64,000 bases of DNA from Parasphingopyxis sp. CP4 (GTDB lineage: Bacteria > Pseudomonadota > Alphaproteobacteria > Sphingomonadales > Sphingomonadaceae): assembly GCF_013378055.1 (NCBI RefSeq), contig NZ_CP051130.1, positions 744,001 to 808,000 of the forward strand. The letters are read 5' to 3'. Each line of letters begins with the position of its first letter. Position 1 is the stretch's first letter. Shown piece by piece: positions 54,689 through 64,000 of the stretch. The notes under the pieces are model-generated. The model was not told the origin of the DNA. It did not search any database and saw only the letters and a program-made list of their open reading frames with translations. A program made the position numbers and the translations under genes.

Positions 54689-55462
54689 ATGCGGCTATTG
54701 CGTCACATCGGAATTGGAGGAGCCTTGGCTGTTGGTTTGTCTGGGTGCAGCGGCGCTCCGGAACAGCCTGTCGCGATTGAACCAACAGATATCGTACTTG
54801 CTTCGGCTCCGGCCGCTCCCATCTCCATTGAGCTTTTCACCAGCCAGAGCTGTTCTTCCTGTCCACCGGCGGACAGATTGGTCGGCGAGCTTGTCGATGA
54901 TCCGAACCTCGTCATCATTTCCCGGCCTGTCACCTATTGGGATCGGCTCGGTTGGCGAGATACTTTGGCACGTGAAGAGAATACGCAACTCCAGCGCCAT
55001 TATGCCGACACCCTGTCCCGGGGTGGTGGGCGATCATATACTCCGCAGGCGGTAGTCGGCGGGCGGATTGGCTTGGTCGGGTCTCGTCGTGGCGAGCTTG
55101 AAGCCGCGATTACCGAGGTCGGAGAAGACGCATCGGATATATCAGTCGATGTAACGGGAGACGCCGATAACGGCTTTCGCGTATCGCTGAGCGGTCCGGC
55201 CAATCGGGAAGCCATCGTCCGGCTATTGGCCTTGGATAGCAGCGAAACGGTCAGCATAGGACGCGGAGAAAACGGCGGACGCTCAGTTACTTATACCAAT
55301 ATCCTCCGCGCCGAGCAGGATCTTGCGCGGTATTCCGGCGGTTCGCTGGATATCGAGATCGGCCGGGGCTTAGTGAGCGTTGACGGCAGTGATCGGTATG
55401 CGATCATTGTACGCAGCGAAACAGGCGGGCCGATCCTCGCCGCCCGATATCTGGGCAGTTAG
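54689..55462 (+). CDS. DUF1223 family lipoprotein, thioredoxin-like
   Basis: 257 residues. A signal with lipobox-like LSGC comes first, then DUF1223 beginning ISIELFTSQSCSSCPPADRL. The CxxC within a thioredoxin-like fold hints at redox activity in the periplasm; this is not proved for the family. GGAG is seven bases upstream of the ATG at 54689; the longer frame runs antisense into rluB. Confidence 0.88.
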   Translation: MRLLRHIGIGGALAVGLSGCSGAPEQPVAIEPTDIVLASAPAAPISIELFTSQSCSSCPPADRLVGELVDDPNLVIISRPVTYWDRLGWRDTLAREENTQLQRHYADTLSRGGGRSYTPQAVVGGRIGLVGSRRGELEAAITEVGEDASDISVDVTGDADNGFRVSLSGPANREAIVRLLALDSSETVSIGRGENGGRSVTYTNILRAEQDLARYSGGSLDIEIGRGLVSVDGSDRYAIIVRSETGGPILAARYLGS

Positions 55463-55557
55463 TCGAAAAATCGCGTCCAAGCGTGGATAACAGGACTATC
55501 CATCGCGACATTTGTCGTTAAGTTCGCGCCACATTGAGGGCGGGAGTGCAAAGTCTG

Positions 55558-57231
55558 ATGGCAGAAGAAAAACTCACGGGTTTTCGATTGCTGGGCGCAG
55601 CAATGAAGAACCGAAAGATGGGCTTGATGCTCGTATTCGGTTTTGCTGCTGGGCTGCCCTACGCGCTGTTGCTTGGCACCCTATACGCCTGGCTGTCGAC
55701 GGCCGAGGTTGATCTGGAAACCATGGGCGTCTTTTCGCTCATCGGGCTTGCTTATGCGTTCAAATTCTTGTGGTCGCCTGTTGTCGATAGAGTTGAACTG
55801 CCGATCCTTGGCAAGTTGGGGCGAAGAAAAGGCTGGTTGATTGTCACGCAGACCCTGCTTGGCGCCATTCTGATTACGCTATCGCTTCTAAACCCTTCAA
55901 CGTCACTAGGTTGGTTTTCTCTGCTTGCAGGAATTGGCGCATTTGCCTCTGCCACTCAGGACATTGTGATTGATGCATGGCGCGTTGATGTCGCGGACGA
56001 GATCGCAACATTGGATATTCTCTCAACTGTGTACCAGCTGGGTTATCGGATTGCGGCACTGGCGGGCGGTGCATTGGCACTGTTTATGGCAGATGTTGTG
56101 GGTTGGCCTTGGGTCTATGCCGGTATGGGTGTGGCGATGTTGCTAATCAGCGCAGCGAGCTGGGTGGCACCAGACACACCAAGACCAGCCGAAAATGTGT
56201 TTGTCACAGAGCTCCGCCAGCCAGGCTCCTTGACACCTAAGGTTCGAAGCTATGCGCTTGGAATAGTATCAGTATTTTGGCTTTGGGCGTTGATTACCGT
56301 GATTGTATTCATGGTTCGATCATTGGGATCAGACCCTGCTTCACGTCCCAACCCAACGGATTTTATCCAAGTTTACGGACCGCTGATTGTGATCGCTACC
56401 GTCATTGTGCCTGCGATCATTGCGGCAGTCCTGGAGTATTGGCGGCGATCCGGAAAATTTCTCACGGATAGTAACGTCCCAGCACAGAATGGCATCGATC
56501 GTATGGTCGATCACGGATATGTTGCGCTGCTGCTTCCTTTGTCGGAATTAATGGGCAGACTTAGGTGGGCTGCAATCCTCGTCTTGGGTCTAATTCTGAC
56601 GTATCGGCTTACCGATTCAATCTGGGGGCCTTTCGCCTATCCCTTTTATCTGGATGAGCTCGGTTATACGAACAGCGAAGTCGCCATTGCGTCGAAATTC
56701 TTTGGTGTCGCTATGACTATGCTGGGAATCTCCCTTGGCGCAGTTCTTTTTGCACTAATTGGTCGTATGCCAACGCTCATTATCGGCGCTGCAACAGCGG
56801 CAGCAACGAACTTGCTCTACGCTGAATTGGCTCTGGGTGGAGCAATGCTCGATGCGTTTGGCCAGCTGACTGGGCTATCCTGGGTTTTTGCACAATTTGG
56901 TGCGGATGAGCGGATGTTCAGGCTCATGCTTGCGATTGCCGGTGAAAATCTGGCTGGCGGATTGGCCGGCGCGGCGTTCGTTGCCTATCTTTCATCGATT
57001 ACGAGTAAGACATACAGCGCTGTCCAATATGCTCTCTTGTCTTCTTTGACCTTCTTGGTTGGCGCCCTTGGACGAGGAGCACTGGGCGAAGCTATTGAGA
57101 TTTATGGCTATGCAGACATTTTCCGCTTCACGGCCGCTTTGGGCATGATCGCGGTTATTCTATGTTCATTTGAATGGATGCGATACCGCCAGGAAAACGA
57201 GAATAGGGAGCAGGCGCCCGCGACGGCTTAG
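55558..57231 (+). CDS. ampG: AmpG-like muropeptide permease (MFS)
   Basis: 557 residues with about 14 hydrophobic segments. The start of the membrane part (MLVFGFAAGLPYALLLGTLY) and PVVDRVELPILGKLGRRKGW fit AmpG. AmpG imports anhydromuropeptides from cell-wall turnover. The gene reads as more AT-rich than its neighbours and its codon choice is less GC-biased. The start at 55558 has GGGAG eleven bases upstream; a GTG at 55546 is possible. Confidence 0.88.
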   Translation: MAEEKLTGFRLLGAAMKNRKMGLMLVFGFAAGLPYALLLGTLYAWLSTAEVDLETMGVFSLIGLAYAFKFLWSPVVDRVELPILGKLGRRKGWLIVTQTLLGAILITLSLLNPSTSLGWFSLLAGIGAFASATQDIVIDAWRVDVADEIATLDILSTVYQLGYRIAALAGGALALFMADVVGWPWVYAGMGVAMLLISAASWVAPDTPRPAENVFVTELRQPGSLTPKVRSYALGIVSVFWLWALITVIVFMVRSLGSDPASRPNPTDFIQVYGPLIVIATVIVPAIIAAVLEYWRRSGKFLTDSNVPAQNGIDRMVDHGYVALLLPLSELMGRLRWAAILVLGLILTYRLTDSIWGPFAYPFYLDELGYTNSEVAIASKFFGVAMTMLGISLGAVLFALIGRMPTLIIGAATAAATNLLYAELALGGAMLDAFGQLTGLSWVFAQFGADERMFRLMLAIAGENLAGGLAGAAFVAYLSSITSKTYSAVQYALLSSLTFLVGALGRGALGEAIEIYGYADIFRFTAALGMIAVILCSFEWMRYRQENENREQAPATA

Positions 57232-57264
57232 CGACCCGCAAACTCGGCTGAACTCCTGTCAGAG

Positions 57265-58575
57265 CTAATCAGGAATATTATCGTTCAGCCGTAGGATTTC
57301 GCCAGCCAGATAGAGCGAACCCGAAATCAACAGCGGGTGATTGTCGGCAAAATCCCGTTCGGCAAAGGCCGCGATTGCAGTCGGAATATCCGCTGCGGAT
57401 CGAGCGCTTACGCCGCTATTGGACGCAATCACAACCAACGCGTCTGGATCATGGCTGGCATGGCCGTCTACCGGTACGAATATCGCCGAGCGGAGATTGG
57501 GCAGCGCGCGCAGAAAGCCCTCCGCATCTTTGTTGGAGAGCATGCCAAGGATCAGATGCAGGCCATCTTCATCCTCAAAATGTGCGGCTATCGCATTCGC
57601 TGCCAACAAATTATGTCCGCCATCCAGCCAGACATCACGGGTTCCGGCCACGGCTTCAATTAGCGGCCCGGGTTCGAGTTTCTGCAAGCGTGCCGGCCAT
57701 TCTGCCCAACCCATTGCCGCCCGTAACGCGCCTTCGGGAACATCGAGCGTTTGTTGATGAGAGAGCATGGCCAAGGCAAGCAGCGCATTGTCCGTCTGAT
57801 GATCGCCGGGCAGTTTGGGGAGCGGCAGTCGAAGCCGTTTGCTGTGATCGCGATAATGGAGTTCGCCGCGATAGGCGGCTCCGCGCCAATCGCGCCCACG
57901 CGCGATCCATTCCGCGCCATTGGCGGCCGCTATCCGAGCGATAGAATCTGCAAGGGGCTTGTCATACTCCTGCGTAATGAGTGGGCGACCACGCTTCGCG
58001 ATCCCGGCTTTCTCTGCTGCGATCCCAACAATATCCGCGCCTAGAAACGCCTCATGGTCAACACCGAGATGGGCGATACCGGTAACAAGCGGGCGATCGA
58101 TCACATTGGTTGCATCCAGCCGCCCGCCAAGGCCGACCTCGATGACGCACGCATCAGCGTCTGTCCGGGAGAAAGCGAGCAAGGCGGCAGCTGTGGTGGC
58201 TTCAAAAAAACTCGGGTCAATTCCCTCGGCCTGATCCAGCACTTCTGCGAGCAAGGCAGCAAGTTCGCCATCGTCAATAAGCGTGCCGGCAATCCGTATG
58301 CGCTCGTTGAACCGCACCAGGTGTGGGCTGGTGTAAACATGCGCTTTGAGACCCGCTGCCTCGATGGCGGCACGCAGAAACGCGCAGGTCGACCCTTTGC
58401 CATTGGTACCGGCAACATGAAAGACGGGCGGGAGACTAGCTTCCGGATTGCCGAGCCGATCGAGCAAGGCCGTTATCCGCTCAAGGCCCAGCGTATCCCG
58501 GCCCGGAGAGAGCAGGGCGAGGCGGTCTAACTGTCGCTGAACCGCCGGATCATCCGAACGGGCATGATCGGGCAT
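57265..58575 (-). CDS. folC: Bifunctional folylpolyglutamate/dihydrofolate synthase
   Basis: 436 residues of the Mur ligase type. The P-loop is FHVAGTNGKGSTCAFLRAAI, followed by YTSPHLVRFNERIRI and GLGGRLDATNVID. It adds glutamate to dihydropteroate and folates. It follows accD by 10 bp, the usual accD-folC pair, at the end of the long minus-strand run from lapA. Confidence 0.95.
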   Translation of the reverse strand: MPDHARSDDPAVQRQLDRLALLSPGRDTLGLERITALLDRLGNPEASLPPVFHVAGTNGKGSTCAFLRAAIEAAGLKAHVYTSPHLVRFNERIRIAGTLIDDGELAALLAEVLDQAEGIDPSFFEATTAAALLAFSRTDADACVIEVGLGGRLDATNVIDRPLVTGIAHLGVDHEAFLGADIVGIAAEKAGIAKRGRPLITQEYDKPLADSIARIAAANGAEWIARGRDWRGAAYRGELHYRDHSKRLRLPLPKLPGDHQTDNALLALAMLSHQQTLDVPEGALRAAMGWAEWPARLQKLEPGPLIEAVAGTRDVWLDGGHNLLAANAIAAHFEDEDGLHLILGMLSNKDAEGFLRALPNLRSAIFVPVDGHASHDPDALVVIASNSGVSARSAADIPTAIAAFAERDFADNHPLLISGSLYLAGEILRLNDNIPD

Positions 58576-58585
58576 GGCGCTACGG

Positions 58586-59440
58586 TCAGGCTGCTCGTTT
58601 GCCCGGAGCGAGAAAATCGATCAGCTGGGCCAGGGTGTCCCGGAGCTCCTTTCGCGCCACGATCATATCCAATGCACCATGGTCGAGAAGATATTCTGCG
58701 CTCTGGAAGTTATCGGGCAGTTTCTCGCGGATCGTATTTTCGATCACCCGGCGACCGGTGAACGCCAGCAGTGCCTTGGGTTCTGAAATCTGGACATCGC
58801 CCAACATGGCATAGCTGGCCATGACGCCGCCAGACGTCGGGTCGGTCAGTACGACAATATAGGGCAGGCCGGCCTCACGCAGCTCCTCAACAGCAACCGT
58901 CATCTTCGGCATCTGCATGAGGGAGAGCGCGCCTTCCTGCATCCGCGCACCGCCCGATGCGGTGAAAACGATATAGGGGCATTGGGCTTCAATCGCAGCG
59001 CGGGCTCCGCGCACAAAGGCTTCGCCGACGGCAAGGCCCATGGAACCGCCCATAAAGGCGAAATCCTGAACACCGATAACAGCGGTCTGGTTCTTGATCG
59101 TACCCTTTGCATTCAAAAATGCATCCGTTTCGCCGGTCGCAGCGCGGGCGGCTTTTAGTCGATCAACATAGCGTTTCTGGTCGCGAAACTTGAGGGGATC
59201 TTCCTTGACCTTGGGTGCCGGCAAAACTTCCCAGCTATGATCATCGAATAGCTGTAGGAAGCGCTGCATCGGTCCGATCCGGCCGTGAAAGCCGCATTCG
59301 GGGCAGACCGACAGATTTTCCTCATATTCCTTGGTGTAGACCATCTGCTGACAGTCCCGGCATTTATGCCACAGCGTGTCATCGGTCGTCCGCTTGGAAA
59401 TGAACGGTATCCGGTTTCGGACATTGTTGAACCAGTTCAT
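58586..59440 (-). CDS. accD: Acetyl-CoA carboxylase carboxyltransferase subunit beta
   Basis: 284 residues. The N-terminal zinc ribbon has cysteines in [12 protein letters not shown] and [10 protein letters not shown]. The carboxyltransferase core includes [19 protein letters not shown]. With AccA it makes malonyl-CoA for fatty acid synthesis. The start at 59440 has GGAAG upstream; the longer frame overlaps trpA. Confidence 0.96.
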   Translation of the reverse strand: MNWFNNVRNRIPFISKRTTDDTLWHKCRDCQQMVYTKEYEENLSVCPECGFHGRIGPMQRFLQLFDDHSWEVLPAPKVKEDPLKFRDQKRYVDRLKAARAATGETDAFLNAKGTIKNQTAVIGVQDFAFMGGSMGLAVGEAFVRGARAAIEAQCPYIVFTASGGARMQEGALSLMQMPKMTVAVEELREAGLPYIVVLTDPTSGGVMASYAMLGDVQISEPKALLAFTGRRVIENTIREKLPDNFQSAEYLLDHGALDMIVARKELRDTLAQLIDFLAPGKRAA

Positions 59441-59453
59441 GGATACTTCCCTG

Positions 59454-60260
59454 TCAGTTACGCGCTGCGTGTATAGCCGCTGAAAGCGATGCAACATAGT
59501 CTTTCACAGGGCCCGCGGCCTTGGCGCCATGTTCGCCGACGAGTTCGACGATCGCGGATCCCACGACAACACCATCTGCAACCCGGGCAATATCGGCTGC
59601 TTGCTCTGGTGTCCGTACGCCAAAGCCCACCGAAATCGGCAGATCCGTCTCCGCTTTCAGCTTGGCGACGGCATCGGCAATACTGTTCTGCGCTGCCTGT
59701 TGCTTGCCGGTTATTCCGGCGACCGAGACATAGTAGAGAAATCCGGATGCTCCATCCAACACGGCGGGCAGGCGCTTCGCATCAGTTGTCGGCGTCGCGA
59801 GCCGGATCGTGTCAATACTGGCCACGCGCAATGCCGGCCCAAGCGCTTCATCTTCCTCGGTCGGGATATCGACGCAGATAATCCCATCGACGCCAGCATC
59901 CGCACATTGTTTGGCAAACCAGGTGGGGCCGCGAATGACCATCGGGTTCGCATATCCCATCAAGACCAGTGGGACGGTGGGGTGCCGGTCTCGAAATGCT
60001 TTGGCGATCGCAAAGATATCCTCCGTCCGCGTACCGGCGCCAAGCGACCGCAGATTGGCCTCCTGGATCGACGGTCCATCGGCCATCGGGTCAGTGAAGG
60101 GCATGCCGAGTTCAATGACGTCGGCGCCACCTTCGACAAGTGCATCCAGCACCATTGCGGTATCGCCCGGTGTCGGATCGCCTGCGGTAACAAAGGCAAC
60201 CAGCGCCGCGCGATCCTTGTCTTTGCACGCCTGGAATGTCTCCGCGATCCGCCCGGTCAC
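59454..60260 (-). CDS. trpA: Tryptophan synthase subunit alpha
   Basis: 268 residues. The catalytic Glu is in [17 protein letters not shown] and the Asp in [11 protein letters not shown]. It cleaves indole-3-glycerol phosphate and passes indole to TrpB. The start overlaps the trpB stop (ATGA). accD follows after 13 bp. Confidence 0.97.
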   Translation of the reverse strand: MTGRIAETFQACKDKDRAALVAFVTAGDPTPGDTAMVLDALVEGGADVIELGMPFTDPMADGPSIQEANLRSLGAGTRTEDIFAIAKAFRDRHPTVPLVLMGYANPMVIRGPTWFAKQCADAGVDGIICVDIPTEEDEALGPALRVASIDTIRLATPTTDAKRLPAVLDGASGFLYYVSVAGITGKQQAAQNSIADAVAKLKAETDLPISVGFGVRTPEQAADIARVADGVVVGSAIVELVGEHGAKAAGPVKDYVASLSAAIHAARN

Positions 60261-61498
60261 ATTTCTACTCCGAGCGCTTCTGCAACGGTGAAGATGTCCT
60301 TGTCACCCCGGCCACACAGATTCATCAGGATGATCTCATCCTTTTTCCGTTTGGGGGCTTCCGCAATTGTTACGGCGAGAGCATGGCTGGGTTCGAGCGC
60401 CGGGATAATGCCCTCGGCACGGCACAGGAGCTGAAATGCATCCAGCGCTTCATCATCGGTCACACTGGTATACATCACCCGCTCGGTTTCCTTGAGCCAG
60501 CTATGCTCAGGTCCGATGCCCGGATAGTCGAGGCCCGCGCTGATCGAGTGCGCCTCGGCAATCTGGCCGTCCTCATCCTGCAACAAATAGGTCTTGTTGC
60601 CGTGGAGAATACCGGGAGACCCGCCTGACAGGCTCGCCGCATGTTTCTTGTTTAGTCCTTCGCCGGCGGCTTCAACGCCCATCATCTCAACAATCTTGTC
60701 ATCCAGGAAAGGATGGAACAGGCCGAGCGCATTGGAACCACCGCCAATCGCTGCCACCAACAGATCGGGTAACTGTCCGGTGCGATCCATGAGTTGCTGC
60801 CGCGCTTCCGTGCCGATCACGCTTTGGAAATCGCGTACCATCTCCGGATAGGGATGGGGGCCGGCTGCGGTGCCGATAATGTAGAATGTATCATCCACAT
60901 TCGCGACCCAATCGCGCAGCGCTTCGTTCATCGCGTCTTTCAGGGTGCGCGCGCCGCTTTCGACCGGAATGACCTCCGCGCCAAGTAGTTTCATGCGGAA
61001 GACATTGGGCTGCTGACGCTCCATGTCGCGAGCGCCCATATATACGACGCAGGGCAGGCCGAAGCGCGCCGCCACCGTCGCAGTCGCCACTCCATGCTGC
61101 CCGGCGCCTGTCTCAGCAATTATCCGCGTTTTGCCCATCCGGACGGCGAGCAAGATCTGGCCGATGCAATTGTTGATCTTGTGTGCACCGGTATGGTTGA
61201 GTTCATCGCGTTTGAACCAGATTTCTGCGCCCATTCCTTCCGGCGCATTCTGTCGCAGCAACTCGGTGAGCCGTTCGGCGTAATAGAGCGGCGATGGACG
61301 GCCGACATAATGTTCGAGCAGATCGTCGAACTGGGCTTTGAACTCCGGATCCTTTTGCGCTGCCCGATATTCCTTTTCGAGATCAAGGATCAGGGGCATC
61401 AGCGTTTCGGCGACATAGCGGCCACCAAACTCGCCGAAATGACCACGGTCATCGGGCTGCGCGCGATAGCTGTTGGGGGGAGGGGTTTGAGAGGTCAT
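60257..61498 (-). CDS. trpB: Tryptophan synthase subunit beta
   Basis: 413 residues, the trpB1 type. The PLP lysine is in [15 protein letters not shown] and the phosphate loop in [17 protein letters not shown]. It joins indole and serine. The start overlaps the trpF stop by ATGA. Confidence 0.98.
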   Translation of the reverse strand: MTSQTPPPNSYRAQPDDRGHFGEFGGRYVAETLMPLILDLEKEYRAAQKDPEFKAQFDDLLEHYVGRPSPLYYAERLTELLRQNAPEGMGAEIWFKRDELNHTGAHKINNCIGQILLAVRMGKTRIIAETGAGQHGVATATVAARFGLPCVVYMGARDMERQQPNVFRMKLLGAEVIPVESGARTLKDAMNEALRDWVANVDDTFYIIGTAAGPHPYPEMVRDFQSVIGTEARQQLMDRTGQLPDLLVAAIGGGSNALGLFHPFLDDKIVEMMGVEAAGEGLNKKHAASLSGGSPGILHGNKTYLLQDEDGQIAEAHSISAGLDYPGIGPEHSWLKETERVMYTSVTDDEALDAFQLLCRAEGIIPALEPSHALAVTIAEAPKRKKDEIILMNLCGRGDKDIFTVAEALGVEM

Positions 61499-62139
61499 GC
61501 GGCTTTCACAGCTTCCATGAATGCAGAGATTTTGGCGGGGTCCTTCTTGCCCGGTTCGCTTTCGACGCCGGAAGAGACATCCAGCATGGTCGCGCCGGTA
61601 ATTGCAATGGCTTCTGCAACATTTTCTGCCGACAATCCGCCTGACAAGGCCCAGGGCATTTTGTGCGTCAGCCGATTGAGCAGCTTCCAGTCAAAAGCGA
61701 TGCCCATGCCGCCCGGCAGGCGCGATGCCTTTGGCGTGCGTGCATCGAACAATATCATATCCGCGTGATCCCGGTAGCGCCGGGCCCGCTCGAGATCGCT
61801 GGCCGTGCTGACTGGGATAGCCTTCCAAATCTCGACATTGAGCCGTGCCTTGATCGACTTCAGTCTTTCGGGCCGTTCATCGCCGTGCAGTTGGACAATA
61901 TCGAGCCGCGCTGCCGCAATAGCGCGTTCAAGCAGGGAATCCTCTGGTTCCACAAACACGCCCACACGTTTCACCGATTTCGGAACATATTTGACGAGAG
62001 CTGGCGCTTCGCGCGGCCGGACGTTGCGAGGACTCGGATCAAAAAAGACGAATCCGGCATGACTGGCTCCGGCGCCCGCGGCAGCCTCTATGCCTTCGAC
62101 CGTAGTCAGGCCGCATATCTTTACATCGATGTCGGCCAT
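61495..62139 (-). CDS. trpF: Phosphoribosylanthranilate isomerase
   Basis: 214 residues. The catalytic Cys is in [15 protein letters not shown] and the Asp in [10 protein letters not shown]. It performs the Amadori step of tryptophan synthesis. It follows pyrF by 3 bp, and trpB overlaps its end. Confidence 0.96.
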   Translation of the reverse strand: MADIDVKICGLTTVEGIEAAAGAGASHAGFVFFDPSPRNVRPREAPALVKYVPKSVKRVGVFVEPEDSLLERAIAAARLDIVQLHGDERPERLKSIKARLNVEIWKAIPVSTASDLERARRYRDHADMILFDARTPKASRLPGGMGIAFDWKLLNRLTHKMPWALSGGLSAENVAEAIAITGATMLDVSSGVESEPGKKDPAKISAFMEAVKAA

Positions 62140-62142
62140 GGC

Positions 62143-62817
62143 TCAGAGCGTCGCTTCTATGGCCCTTGCAGCCAGATCTGGTTCGTCGGCTTGTGTGATC
62201 GGGCGCCCAATGACGATAATTGATGCGCCGGCGTGCATCGCATCAGCGGGCGTTACAGTCCGTTTCTGGTCCGCGGTCGATCCACTGGCCGGACGTACAC
62301 CCGGTACGACGAAGAACCCGTCGGGCCAGATTTCCTTGGCGGCTTTCACTTCCCGGCCGGAGCATACGACACCGTCAAGACCGGAAAGCTTGGCCAGCTC
62401 TGTCAATCGCTGCACTTGATCATGGGGATCGCCGTCTACGCCCATATCGTGCAAATCCTCGCCATCCAGGCTGGTGAGCACGGTGACACCTACGACCTTG
62501 GTGTTCATAGGCGCCGCTGCCTTCGCGTCTTCCATCATCGCACGGCCACCACCGGCATGCACAGTCAGGATCGCGGGTTCGATTGGCCGAAGCGACTGCA
62601 CCGCTTTGGCGACAGTATTCGGAATGTCATGCAGCTTGAGATCAAGGAAAATTGGCAGATCGAGCGAGGCCATTTCCTTGACGCCATCCGGCCCGTTCGC
62701 CGCGAAAAACTCAAGGCCCAGTTTAATCCCGCCAACATGGTTATGGACCGCAGACGCAATCGCCTTCGCCTTCTCGATATCGGGCGTATCAAGCGCGATG
62801 AAGATTGGGCTCATCAT
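62143..62817 (-). CDS. pyrF: Orotidine 5'-phosphate decarboxylase
   Basis: 224 residues. The signature FLDLKLHDIPNTVAKAV contains the catalytic Lys-Asp pair; GIKLGLEFFAANG and the phosphate-binding end FFVVPGVRPASG are present. It makes UMP. Its ATG at 62817 overlaps the lapA stop. Confidence 0.96.
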   Translation of the reverse strand: MMSPIFIALDTPDIEKAKAIASAVHNHVGGIKLGLEFFAANGPDGVKEMASLDLPIFLDLKLHDIPNTVAKAVQSLRPIEPAILTVHAGGGRAMMEDAKAAAPMNTKVVGVTVLTSLDGEDLHDMGVDGDPHDQVQRLTELAKLSGLDGVVCSGREVKAAKEIWPDGFFVVPGVRPASGSTADQKRTVTPADAMHAGASIIVIGRPITQADEPDLAARAIEATL

Positions 62818-63191
62818 GCTTTGTCTGCCTTTGGCGCTGGTGTTGTCAGGTGAAGTTCGTCGTTTTCGTTCACCTCTGCTTCCGGCGCAATCGGATTAGC
62901 CTCGGGCTCCGTCGATCGCTGGGGTGCCCGGAAGGCCTTCATGCCCCGCTCGTCATGGAGTTGCCGCGACACGGTGTCGAGGCGCTTGCTCATCCGCCAT
63001 GTCTTGGTGCGATAATAGATGATGGTCGGGACAAAGCCGATCAGGAAGAAGACGAATAGCAGCAGCGGCAGTTTCACGTCCGCTTGCAATCCGCCCCACA
63101 AATTGACCGTTACCGGCAGCCAGTTGTTGATCGAAAAGAGAACGACCACAGCCGATAGGACAATCCAGAAAAGGGTTTTCAAAAAACTCAT
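62814..63191 (-). CDS. lapA: LapA (DUF1049) domain membrane protein
   Basis: 125 residues with two membrane helices (FLKTLFWIVLSAVVVLFSIN and LLLFVFFLIGFVPTIIYY) and a charged cytoplasmic tail. The layout is that of LapA/YciS, which works with LapB on LPS assembly in E. coli. LapB is not next to it here. It is the first gene of the run reaching folC. Confidence 0.85.
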   Translation of the reverse strand: MSFLKTLFWIVLSAVVVLFSINNWLPVTVNLWGGLQADVKLPLLLFVFFLIGFVPTIIYYRTKTWRMSKRLDTVSRQLHDERGMKAFRAPQRSTEPEANPIAPEAEVNENDELHLTTPAPKADKA

Positions 63192-63309
63192 TGCGATCCC
63201 GTTTGTTGGCCTGATTACGCAGGCGTCTTTATATTAGGGTGCGAATGTGCCGATGGCCAGAAGTAGCCTGTGCAAATCGATAGACACCCACTTTCGTTGG
63301 TATCATTGC

Positions 63310-63337
63310 TTGCCCTTCCGCGCTTTATTGCTATAGA
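63310..63337 (+). promoter_or_regulatory. Candidate promoter of tRNA-Leu
   Basis: TTGCCC (63310-63315), a 16-bp spacer and TATAGA (63332-63337) end 23 bp before the tRNA. Confidence 0.45.
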
Positions 63338-63360
63338 CGCCGCCGACCGACGGTCCTCTA

Positions 63361-63445
63361 GCGGGCGTGGCGGAACTGGTAGACGCGCTTGGTTTAGGTC
63401 CAAGTATCGAAAGATGTGGGGGTTCGAGTCCCTTCGCCCGCACCA
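63361..63445 (+). tRNA. tRNA-Leu(TAG)
   Basis: 85 nt with a long variable arm. Acceptor GCGGGCG pairs with CGCCCGC; the anticodon arm CTTGGTTTAGGTCCAAG has loop TTTAGGT, anticodon TAG (UAG). The T-arm is GGGGGTTCGAGTCCCTT, and CCA is encoded. Confidence 0.95.
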
Positions 63446-63514
63446 GGCTTGCCACTAACCCGCGATAAACCGTCTCCCAGATTCCCTTTTGACGAAGGCT
63501 TGATTGTTAGAACC

Positions 63515-64000
63515 ATGCAGACCGTTGAAACGCTCAATGAAGGCCTGAAACGCGCCTATACCCTGACCATTCCGTTCGCGGATATCGAAAAACAGGTTGA
63601 CCAACAGCTCGAGGAGATTTCTCCTCAGGTTAACATGCCTGGTTTCCGTCCAGGCAAAGTGCCGACAAATCTCGTGCGCAAGATGCACGGTGAGGCGATT
63701 GAACAGGATGTCGTCAACAAAGCGATCCAAACCGGTATCCAGGAGGCGATGGCCGATCAGGAAATCCGTCCGGCTATGCAGCCTGAAGTGGAGCTCGATC
63801 CGGATTGGGAGCGCGGCAAGGACATTGAGATTTCAATGAAGGTCGAAGTTCTGCCGGAAATTCCAGAAACGAATATCGACGATATCTCGCTGGAGCGACT
63901 GACTGTTGAGGCCGACGACAAGGCCGTTGATGCTGCTATCGAAAGCCTGGCCGAGAACCAGAAAAGCTACGACACCGCTGCAAAAACTTACAAGGCGAAG
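63515..64000 (+). CDS. tig: Trigger factor, N-terminal part
   Basis: 162 residues are visible before the window ends in frame. The N-terminal ribosome-binding domain is clear: ETLNEGLKRAYTLTIPFADI and the family's GFRPGK loop in NMPGFRPGKVPTNLV. Trigger factor is the ribosome-bound chaperone with peptidyl-prolyl isomerase activity; its PPIase domain lies beyond the window. It begins 69 bp after tRNA-Leu. Confidence 0.96.
   Translation, partial: MQTVETLNEGLKRAYTLTIPFADIEKQVDQQLEEISPQVNMPGFRPGKVPTNLVRKMHGEAIEQDVVNKAIQTGIQEAMADQEIRPAMQPEVELDPDWERGKDIEISMKVEVLPEIPETNIDDISLERLTVEADDKAVDAAIESLAENQKSYDTAAKTYKAK

Noticed and set aside
1-64000. CRISPR array, insertion sequence, toxin-antitoxin or defence island
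   Set aside because: No regularly spaced repeats, transposase, or toxin-antitoxin pair were found; the genes are mostly core metabolism.

Overview
The window is a gene-dense stretch of bacterial chromosome. It has three tRNA genes, about 60 protein genes and no gap above 300 bp. Gene content points to an alphaproteobacterium, most likely of the order Sphingomonadales. Supporting features are pcm-tolC-PopZ-like(DUF2497)-valS in a row, a TonB-dependent receptor of the sphingomonad type, a magnesium-type HemB, an AstA/M20/AstB arginine cluster, and two kinds of palindromic repeat that I recall from sphingomonad genomes. No rRNA gene is present, so this placement is inference. I see no phage, insertion sequence, plasmid or CRISPR locus.

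Layout. 1-2.0 kb: the edge of an unidentified gene, an exported caspase-like/Sel1 protein and tRNA-Cys (all minus). 2.1-14.4 kb (plus): pcm, a TolC-type channel, a PopZ-like protein, an S9 peptidase, an enoyl-CoA hydratase, valS, a palindromic repeat, then a tightly overlapping run of hemB, an APC permease, two GNATs and a gamma-carbonic anhydrase. 14.4-18.4 kb: a small lipoprotein, tRNA-Arg and the dTDP-rhamnose operon rfbACDB (minus). 18.5-29.3 kb: an MBL hydrolase, a small membrane protein with its own promoter and operator-like palindrome, M20-astA-astB, malate synthase G, a Nudix hydrolase, an esterase, a MATE pump and a deacetylase. 29.4-37.3 kb (plus): korA, a 27-residue membrane microprotein, korB, a DUF457 protein, photolyase, cfa and a serine hydrolase. 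37.3-42.5 kb (minus): a SnoaL-like protein, a TonB receptor, an SDR and purF. 42.7-46.2 kb (plus): hisI, a MerR regulator with paired palindromes, an acyl-CoA dehydrogenase and a membrane-anchored acidic protein. 46.2-54.6 kb, mostly minus: NRDE protein, cysK, MFS, an L,D-transpeptidase-like protein, pcrA/uvrD, a 54-residue protein, rsmD and rluB. 54.7-57.2 kb (plus): a DUF1223 protein and an AmpG-like permease. 57.3-63.2 kb (minus): lapA-pyrF-trpF-trpB-trpA-accD-folC. 63.4-64.0 kb (plus): tRNA-Leu and the start of tig.

Most of the window is housekeeping metabolism. Many neighbours are joined by 4-bp ATGA or GTGA overlaps, which suggests translational coupling: hemB to the carbonic anhydrase, rfbACDB, M20/astA, MFS/cysK, rluB/rsmD and lapA to trpA.

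The most unusual points are these. The APC permease has no ATG, GTG or TTG start, although about 90 conserved N-terminal residues are encoded upstream. A translationally coupled hydrophobic microprotein sits between korA and korB. A tiny membrane-protein gene has a promoter with a palindrome directly abutting the -10. Two palindromes lie in tandem upstream of the MerR gene. An M20 hydrolase sits inside the arginine succinyltransferase cluster where one would expect a desuccinylase.
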